Part shown: positions 57,430-64,000 of the stretch, piece by piece | Numbering within the stretch: position 1 is the stretch's first letter | How the letters are laid out: each line of letters opens with the position of its first letter | Assembly: GCA_033220425.1 (NCBI GenBank) | Contig: CM065647.1 | Coordinates: 3,782,001-3,846,000 of the forward strand | DNA: 64,000 nt | Source: Lepraria neglecta | Lineage: Eukaryota > Ascomycota > Lecanoromycetes > Lecanorales > Stereocaulaceae | Direction: 5' to 3' | Position numbers and translations under genes: made by a program | The notes under the pieces: model-generated | Told to the model about the DNA's origin: nothing | Seen by the model: the letters and a program-made list of their open reading frames with translations, nothing else | Databases searched by the model: none

Positions 57430-58341
57430 TCAATCTCGTTTGAAACCGGAGAGGAAACCCAGTTCATACAGCTTTTGATTCACGCTGCGTAATCCTCGGC
57501 GTAGATCTGGATAGAAACGAATGACGAGGAGTGAAGCAATCGTAAGCGGAATAGCGATTGCAACGTAGAGCCATATGGACACAACGCTGCCATTGTTGAA
57601 TTGGCTCACGTTCATGCTAAGAAGCGAGGCTGCGAAGGAAAGTGGAACGTAGACAGTTGCGATAGTGGTGAGATATCTGTAAGGTCAGTCAGCGGAAGTT
57701 GGGCTGCATGCGTAACACAGCAAAAGCACAGAGTACTCACCCTATCTTGGTCGACAATTTGATGGATCTTCGGCTCTCTAGGATATAGATAGCCGTACCA
57801 ACCATTGCAGCGTGACGATCAGTCCTCTGAATGAGATTCTCGACCTTGGTAATCACGAAATCGAAGTTCCATAGCAAGGATTTCCGATGGTCGCCGAGCT
57901 GGCAACTATCCGTATGGAACTCCTCAATGTTCATTTTGTTGTTAATGGTGATATTATTCAAGTAGTTCCTAAGTCGTCCTGAATACTGAGCCCGGTAAGT
58001 CCAGGTTTTATCAACGTAGGGCCCTCCATAATCTGTGCTCTCGTACCGCGATGGGATCTGCTCGAAGTTCTCCACGAGAAGGAGCCATCGATGTGCCAGA
58101 CGCTTCCCGAAAATACCAGTTAAGGGAATTGGAGTATTGAAGTTGTCACTTTCTTCAAGGACTCGAAGTACTTGTTCTCGAAAGCTAATATTCATCTCAA
58201 TACTGGGTTCGCCCCAACGTTTCCGCACCTGAACAGCATCTCCAGTTTTTGCCTGCCCAAGATATAGATTCGGAGAGCTGCGATACCTGATGTTAGGATA
58301 GAATAGGTAATTGCGCAGTGGAATCTCATGTATTATATCAA
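57430..58341 (-). CDS. CorA-like Mg2+ channel family protein, 5' end unresolved
   Basis: The C-terminal part has the two-helix arrangement of CorA-like channels: YLTTIATVYVPLSFAASLLS then MNVSQFNNGSVVSIWLY, where SMN replaces the usual GMN, followed by VAIAIPLTIASLLVIRFYP. A 64-nt intron (57677-57740, GTGAGT) joins SIKLSTKIG to it. Upstream, HEIPLRNYLFYPNIRYRSSP leads into a helical region (VEEFHTDSCQL-like segments, WNFDFVITKVENLIQ). The frame opens at a likely acceptor (ATTAATAG, exon from 58341). The next exon, perhaps around 58400-58470 (TDSYEKFDRTDDEHL), does not join in phase and hits TGA. So the gene is either truncated or has introns I could not place. Altered GMN makes channel function doubtful. 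Confidence 0.6.
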
Positions 58342-59149
58342 CTATTAATCACGTCGTTTACCATCCGTTTCATCGGGCAGCATTTCATATGCGCATTACT
58401 TACTCATAGATGTTCATCATCGGTCCGGTCAAACTTCTCGTACGAGTCGGTCAAAAGAATCCCTTTCGGCTGTCAACCATGATCAACAGTAGGTAGCCGG
58501 TACTGACCTTTTTCAGAATCATTGGTGTTTCATATCGTGAACAGAGAAAGCTTGCTAGGGATACGTCGCTGGGAAGTCATGCTGTGGAATGAAAAGGTTG
58601 AAGGGAAAGAAAGCTTTCGAAGAAAGAGGGTTACAGTGAAGGTGCAAGCCAAGCTAGGCTATGAGCTCAGGTCGCGGACCTTGGACTAGCAGATAGCGAG
58701 ATATTGTGGCATCAAGCCAATGTTCCAGATTTATCATGAAGGTTTCGAACTCATTTCAGCTCTTGTGTTCAGTCTTGCAGACAGCGCCGTTCGATGAGCT
58801 TGAACGATTAGCGGTGTAGCTTACGGAGTTACGAAAACGAAGAGGGCATACTTACCGTTCATACAAAACAACGTTAACATAACTAACATAGTCCCATGTA
58901 CTTACAGGTTCATACTGCCCGTAAACGCGAAGATTTCCGTCTTGCGCTGCAGTCAAGTAGTCGTGTAGAGATCTCAGATGTGGCTGAGTTTTACTATTGC
59001 TCGAGGCACACAAAATCATTCAAGAGATCACATAGATTGTAAGTCTCATCATAGCAACACTCACCATTGGTTCGCGACGAATTGTGCAAAAGATCTTCTC
59101 CGTTTGTCTGGCGTCGCCATTGCGCCAATTTCCTTCGCAGAATCTGCGG
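58342..59149. other. Region upstream of the CorA-like gene
   Basis: May contain its missing 5' exons; I could not establish any. Confidence 0.3.
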
Positions 59150-59563
59150 CTAGGACAGATATTGTACTGTTTCAAGTTTTTGACAAACAGCGTAAATGAT
59201 TACAAGGCAAGAGACCAAAGACGCTAGAATTAAGGATGGCAAGGCAACGGCGATATGCTGCCTAGCATAGCCGTCAGCCTTGGAGATGAAGGACCTCAAG
59301 GACGAAGACCAACAGTCAACGACAAACTTCTTTGGGCAACTAGACCTCTACATCTTGCTCTGTAGTGATAAAGACCTGATTGTAGAGGTACCTGAAGGAA
59401 TTGGCCCCTGGAATCCAAGATAACGAGGCTCGCAGGTGACACAATAGATTGGAAGCGAATATTTGGAGACGACAATTTGGTCAGTCAAGATGAGTCGGAC
59501 ATTTGCTGAGTATGAATGGCAAGGAGCCGGAAATGTGGACCCCAACAGTGAGCGGAGTTTCAC
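59150..59563 (-). pseudogene. Decayed small membrane-protein gene with in-frame TAG
   Basis: One frame reads LLGSTFPAPCHSYSANVRLI...CVTCEPRYLGFQGPIPSG, SLQSKM, then TAG (59348-59350), RSSCPKKFVVDCWSSSLRSF and a membrane helix (HIAVALPSLILASLVSCLVI), ending at TAG 59150-59152. Several Cys precede the helix, so it resembles a single-pass surface protein. No ATG begins the frame; an upstream exon may exist. Family not recognised. Confidence 0.35.
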
Positions 59564-59803
59564 GCCAACAGAAGGAGGGTCCCAATATCTTGATATATCA
59601 ACATGAACTAATTCGAATGAAGTAAAACGGCCGGTGTTAGCGTCATCTCTGTTGGCCCTCGGCTCGAGGGGTTTGTTCGAGACAACAAATACTCCATCAT
59701 GCGCTCTTTCATACCGGCTCTTTGTATTCTATTGTCCCATTTCTACCACCTCAGTCGGATTACTCTCAATTAGACTTACAGCCGACCTGGACGCGAAGTC
59801 ATT
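59564..59803. promoter_or_regulatory. Promoter region of the nitronate monooxygenase gene
   Basis: 240 nt upstream of ATG 59804. No element assigned. Confidence 0.3.
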
Positions 59804-61024
59804 ATGCCGTTCAACACAGCTCTCACAAGGCAGCTTGGCATCAAAAGTACGCCAGCCATGTCTATCCCGCTTCTCCACTCACCGCTGACAATGCACCAGT
59901 CCCAGTAGTCCAAGGAGGGATGCAATGGTTCACACCCCTTCCATATGTTCTCAAATCTCCCTAACACCTCCCCAGGGTCGGCTACGCTGAACTCGCCTCT
60001 GCCGTCTCCAATGCAGGAGGCTTGGGAATAGTACGTCCCTTGGCTACGCGGAGCATTGTTCTGACCTATGAAACAGCTCACGGCCCTCACCCAACCCAGC
60101 CCCGAAGACCTCCGCAAAGAGATACGCAAATGTCGAACCATGACCAAATCCCCCTTCGCCGTCAACCTAACCCTCCTCCCCGCCCTTGTACCTCCAGACT
60201 ACCACGCCTACGCCCGAGTCATTATTGAAGAAGGGATACGCATAGTCGAGACGGCCGGCAACAGCCCTGGGCCTGTCATCAAACAGCTTAAGGCAGCCAA
60301 GTGCACCATACTACACAAATGTACTACAATTCGACATGCGCAGAGTGCCATCAAGCTTGGGGTCGATTTCTTATCAATTGATGGCTTTGAGTGTGCAGGA
60401 CACGTTGGGGAATCAGACATCACCAATTTCATACTATTGAGCAGAGCGAGGCAGAGCTTGGGTGTGCCGTTCATTGCATCCGGAGGATTCGCAGACGGGC
60501 AAGGCCTAGCAGCAGCGCTGAGTCTAGGCGCCGAAGGCATAAACATGGGAACGCGATTTATGTGTACGATTGAAGCGCCCATCCATCAAAAAGTCAAAGA
60601 GGCGATTGTCTACGCTCAAGAGACAGACACCGAACTCGTGCTCCGACGGTGGAAGAATACTTCCCGGTTATTTGCAAACAAAGTCGCCAAAGAAGCCGTC
60701 AAAGTCGAACGAGAGAGCACAAGCGGAAAATTCGAAGACGTGGCGCCATATGTTAGTGGGAAGAGAGGGCGAGAGGTGTTCATCAACGGCGATGTGGACT
60801 ATGGCGTATGGACTGCTGGGCAAGTTATTGGCTTGATACATGATATTCCTAGCTGCAAGGAGTTGGTCGAGCGGATTGAGAGGGAGGCGGAGGAGACGAT
60901 TAAGAAGGCTGGATCTCTTATCGTTGGCGGTGGGTCGAGTGCGGATCCACCGCCTGGCGAGGTAGGGGAAAAAATGAATAGCCCGGGTGCAGAAATTTGG
61001 GGCGTGGGGCAGAGTAAGCTTTAG
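59804..61024 (+). CDS. Nitronate monooxygenase (2-nitropropane dioxygenase family)
   Basis: FMN-dependent TIM-barrel enzyme oxidising nitronates such as propionate-3-nitronate to carbonyl compounds and nitrite, a detoxification role. Four exons (59804-59846, 59900-59927, 59976-60030, 60077-61024) join in phase to 357 aa. The join creates MPFNTALTRQLGIKIPVVQG, GGMQWVGYAELASAVSNAGG and LGILTALTQPSPEDL. Then: KSPFAVNLTLLPALVPPDYH, the active-site region SIDGFECAGHVGESD with His as catalytic base, and the FMN phosphate sites IASGGFADGQGLAAALSLGA and GINMGTRFMCTIEA. All key blocks are intact. Its place beside decayed accessory genes suggests it belongs to the flexible gene set. Confidence 0.93.
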
Positions 61025-61487
61025 ATTTGAGCTAGCTTTAAGTTTTGACGATAAAACCAACTCCACGCCAGCATCTCAATGGGAGAGACAACGTGGGTTG
61101 TGTTTGATGTATATGCATAATGACATGGCCCTCAGATCGGTTAGCTCTCCCAAAAGCCTAGATTCTCTCGATTAAGCACTCGTCTCTTTGAATCCCACAC
61201 CTCAATTGAAAGGGTCATAACCAATCCATTCCTGCCTAGGTAAATCGGGTTCCCAAGTTCTTGGTGACAGCATCGTGGGGTCTCGCCGCAGTGTTGGCCG
61301 TTTCTGCACTATGTGAAGGTTTTGCTGCCAAAACTTTTCCTTCTTATATTTCCCATGTCATACTCTGACAAGAACTCTACTAGGACGCCCTTTCTCTTTA
61401 GTACAGGCTCTTTGATATTCTAGCTCCGCATTCCACGCCCTGGGTTGACACACATCAAGATATCGTGGCCACAAGGTTCCGAACACT
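61025..61487. other. Intergenic
   Basis: No gene seen. Confidence 0.4.
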
Positions 61488-61766
61488 ATGGGCGCCAAGA
61501 AAACTTCCTCTGATCGGCATACTGGAGTCCTGGATCTCATTAACATCGAAAAGTCGACAAAATGGGCTGAACTCACACCAGACCAGATGATCACTTTCGA
61601 ACTGGACAACCAGAAGAAAAGCACTCTTTCTCTCAGACTCACGTTCGACAAATGCCGAGAGGGGATGCCGGTACCATTGCCGTTCAGAGGGACAGTCGTA
61701 GCAATGCTTGAACGTACGGAGGCCATCACCATAAAGGGGGATTTTCTCGAATGCCCCAAAACTTAG
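61488..61766 (+). CDS. Short hypothetical protein
   Basis: 92 aa from ATG 61488: MGAKKTSSDRHTGVLDLINI, then TFELDNQKKSTLSLRLTFDK, ending GDFLECPKT. Composition is protein-like, with beta-rich alternation. It ends 4 nt after the start of the next, differently framed LPxEIR segment, so it may be the N-terminal part of that decayed gene after a frame slip rather than a separate gene. Family unknown. Confidence 0.35.
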   Translation: MGAKKTSSDRHTGVLDLINIEKSTKWAELTPDQMITFELDNQKKSTLSLRLTFDKCREGMPVPLPFRGTVVAMLERTEAITIKGDFLECPKT

Positions 61767-62625
61767 CCTCGGGACACTGGGTTATCTACCCGCAGAGATA
61801 AGACTCATTGTTTGGGAGTATGTACTTATGCCTTTTGACGGGTACAACCATATTTCGGAAAAAACTGTCCCGGCTGGCTATTATTCACGGGCCCATTGTT
61901 AGAGGATGCCCAAATCAGACGACTACATTCCGTACGGCCCACAAGACTATACCAACACGGCTGTCAACCTTGTGAAGGTCTTGGCGCATAAAACGTTCGA
62001 AATGCAGCATATGTATCTATCCACGCGCACCTTCTACTGTGCCCAGCCCCAAAACTTGGCAAGTTACCTCGACATATTACAACAGCGGGCAAGCTCATTG
62101 CGAAGAATCACGATTTTGCTCTCTCGGCATCTTAAAGACGATCAAGCTTGGATCGGTGCTTTCGCATACCTTCCACCCAACTTTATCTCTGTGGCCTTCA
62201 AGCTCCAATTCTTCGTCGAAATGTCTAACAGGGTGAATTTTTTCAAAAAACGGCTGACTACACGGGACATTCTCAACAAGCGAGTCATCCGAACTGCACC
62301 AACCGCTATCATATCGATACACGATTTTTAAGAGTCCAAGCATTACTCCCCAGCGGAACGAGCCATGGTTGAGGCTATTATGTCAGACTATGAAAGATTA
62401 CTAGGATAGCACATAGACCATCGAAGCTCGACTGAAGCGCGAATTCAAGACGTTTTCAATACGATATTGAGTCTTTCCGCACAGCCGGAGGGTGATCTGG
62501 GTGGGCTCAAAGGAAATATGCTTGGGTCAAAACATCAAAGGTTTATCAGCGCTATACCAGACTGTTTGGTGATGAGCGTAGGACCCTTAAAAATCACACA
62601 CTGTCGCTCTCAGCCGAGTAACTAA
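61762..62625 (+). pseudogene. Decayed LPxEIR-family gene with three in-frame stops
   Basis: Frame: LSLGTLGYLPAEIRLIVWEY, VLMPFDGYNHI, ...YSRAHC, TAG (61900-61902), RMPKSDDYIPYGPQDYTNTA, VKVLAHKTFEMQHMYLSTRT, then SLRRITILLSRHLKDDQAWI, SIHDF, TAA (62329-62331), ESKHYSPAERAMVEAIMSDY, ERLLG, TAG (62407-62409), HIDHRSSTEARIQDVFNTIL, ending at TAA 62623-62625. The LPxEIRLxIWEYVL opening is common in fungal proteins of unknown role and related in style to the tandem pair at 8-10 kb. All three stops fit CAG/CAA to TAG/TAA and the frame is otherwise unbroken for 860 nt. Confidence 0.55.
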
Positions 62626-63415
62626 GGATCTCCGGAGCTGCGCAAATGACAAAAAATGTAAAGAAAAACTTCGACGTAAGCTTATACAGGCCAAGCCGCA
62701 CTATGGCAACAAGCCGTAAAACCTGAAGGGAGGCCAGTTTAGGTCCGGATGAATCGAAGAATTTGATGGGAATCTATCATACTAGTTCGAATATGTCTGT
62801 AGCTTGGCTAGACGATGAGTAAGATGTTGGAGCAGCCTTGTGCAGCGGAGCATGGTCCTGGTTCGGGTTGGAAATGACATTCAAGAAATGCCAAGAGACT
62901 AGTGCAAGCTAGATCGTACTGGGCTACCTTTACTCCAGATCAGGGCGGCAGCTTCCCAGTCGTCAGCCTCATTTTAGCAACATCATCTCTCCCATGTACT
63001 CTGTCCATCTCAGTCGTCGCTTGGGTGTTTAGTTGTGACAGATTAAGTCTCTAGGTCATATGCTGTTATAATTGGAACCGTTCACTTCTTGTCCACGCAT
63101 GTCTACGACCCCAACGACAGAATAAGGCTGAGAGCTATACATCCAAAATTTTGGCATATCTAGGTCAAGATAAGCTTCCATCATATCATTCATCACTTGC
63201 ATACCAATGATCTGGCCAGAATCTTGACTCGAGAAGTTCTTTTGCAGCTCAGTTCAAGCCGTTTGTCGAGCTACCAATCGCAATCTTTGGGCTTCATGAG
63301 AGCCTGTACCTGACATCTTCTCCGGCTCAATACCCTTCAAGGCGTAAATTTGCAAACCAAAGTCCTCATTTATTGACGAAGTGCTGGTTTTCCTTCCTCC
63401 GAAAGTGGACCAGCC
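62626..63415. other. Intergenic
   Basis: No gene supported; promoter side of the last gene. Confidence 0.4.
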
Positions 63416-64000
63416 ATGTCTTTCGGCTTCAGCATTGGAGACATTATTATGGTTTCGAAGCTCGCCCGTGATATTTGGAAGCAATTCCAGGATGCTTCAA
63501 GTCAATTTCAGGCAATACGCACCGAGTGAGCGCAATTTTCCTACTTTCGAGTTCGAGCTAATGGACGATAGAGTCGCTGGGCTTGCCCTTTTACTTGACG
63601 ATGTTGCTCAAAATTCTAGGGTCGGCCTCACGGAAAAGCAAACACGGGACCTATCCTCCTTAATACAAGCGTGCCGTGAGCTACTAGAGGAGCTCAACGC
63701 GTTGGCCGAGAACTACAACATTTTGGCTGCTGATAAGGAGAGTCCGAGCTTCGGAGACAAATTTCGGAAAGGTTCGAAGAAGCTGGGATGGGACCAAGAT
63801 GAGATCAAAGACCTTCGGTCACGTATCATCTCAAACACTACCCTCTTGAACGCGTTCAACTCAAACCTCGCAAGGTAAGCCTTTTTCTTCCATCAGTGGA
63901 ACTAGCACGTTCAAACTCTGGCCCCTCAGTGTCAATTTTTTTCGGATGTCTCCCTTGTTTCAAAGCCCAAATTGCCTTCCAAGAAGCACTGGATGGTCGA
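63416..64000 (+). CDS. NLR-like fungal N-terminal-domain protein, cut by the right edge
   Basis: Exons 63416-63525 and 63572-63874 join in phase (GTGAGC...GATAG, 46 nt). The sequence MSFGFSIGDIIMVSKLARDI then WKQFQDASSQFQAIRTEVAG, LALLLDDVAQNSRVGLTEKQ, SLIQACRELLEELNALAENY and DEIKDLRSRIISNTTLLNAF is the helical N-terminal domain that fungi place before ankyrin, kinase or NACHT/NB-ARC regions. A GTAAGC donor follows at 63875. The next exon probably begins after CCCCTCAG near 63930, but I cannot confirm it. What the C-terminal part is lies outside the window. Confidence 0.6.

Noticed and set aside
7286-62625. Possible reassignment of TAG as a Gln codon.
   Set aside because: Conserved core genes here use TAG as normal terminators (S9 peptidase, mannosyltransferase), and long intact genes contain no internal TAG.

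Overview
The window is nuclear DNA of a filamentous ascomycete (Pezizomycotina). Genes carry short introns (about 45-90 nt, a few longer) with GTAAGT- or GTACGT-type donors and CTGAC/CTAAC-type branch sites, and they are interleaved on both strands. Family content includes a LCL2 homologue, a GT62 mannosyltransferase, an RTA1-like protein, a QDE-1-type RNA-dependent RNA polymerase and STAND/ankyrin genes. A Dothideomycete is my best guess from protein style only; I cannot place it more precisely.

Layout. 0-5.6 kb: a secreted TAP-like alpha/beta hydrolase cut by the left edge, a decayed F-box-like gene and a six-exon Golgi mannosyltransferase. 6.4-10.6 kb: a small spliced orphan gene, a small gene with two in-frame TAGs and two tandem decayed LPxELRNRIY-family genes. 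11-22 kb: a repeat-rich secreted protein with a PAN/Apple-like end, a hypothetical gene with a duplicated CPWxALRDV motif, an internally deleted RTA1 protein 9 nt downstream of an S9 peptidase, a hypothetical gene, mitochondrial ribosomal protein bL27m and LCL2. 22-27 kb: a stand-alone TFIIF-beta-like winged helix, a decayed neighbour with similar sequence and further degraded genes.

27-52.9 kb is the conserved core: 5'-nucleotidase, sugar transporter, WW protein, YAR1-like ankyrin protein, FtsJ-like methyltransferase, a small orphan, a MARVEL-type membrane protein, a 1630-aa ABCA-type transporter, SGT1 co-chaperone and a complete six-exon RNA-dependent RNA polymerase of the quelling/RNAi pathway. 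53.6-64 kb looks accessory: a broken STAND/ankyrin gene, decayed frames, a CorA-like channel without a clear 5' end, nitronate monooxygenase, another LPxEIR-family pseudogene and the start of a second gene of NLR-like N-terminal type.

Two patterns cut across the window. Many accessory genes are stopped by TAG, TAA or TGA at positions where Gln or Arg is expected while the frame stays open on both sides. This looks like C-to-T (RIP-like) mutation, with a striking excess of TAG. Separately, several otherwise coherent genes are broken by a single missing base, in at least three cases inside a homopolymer, which suggests residual assembly errors. I see no CRISPR, rRNA, transposase or recognisable tRNA. 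No coherent new multi-gene system is evident; the most unusual material is the set of nearly intact, stop-interrupted genes.
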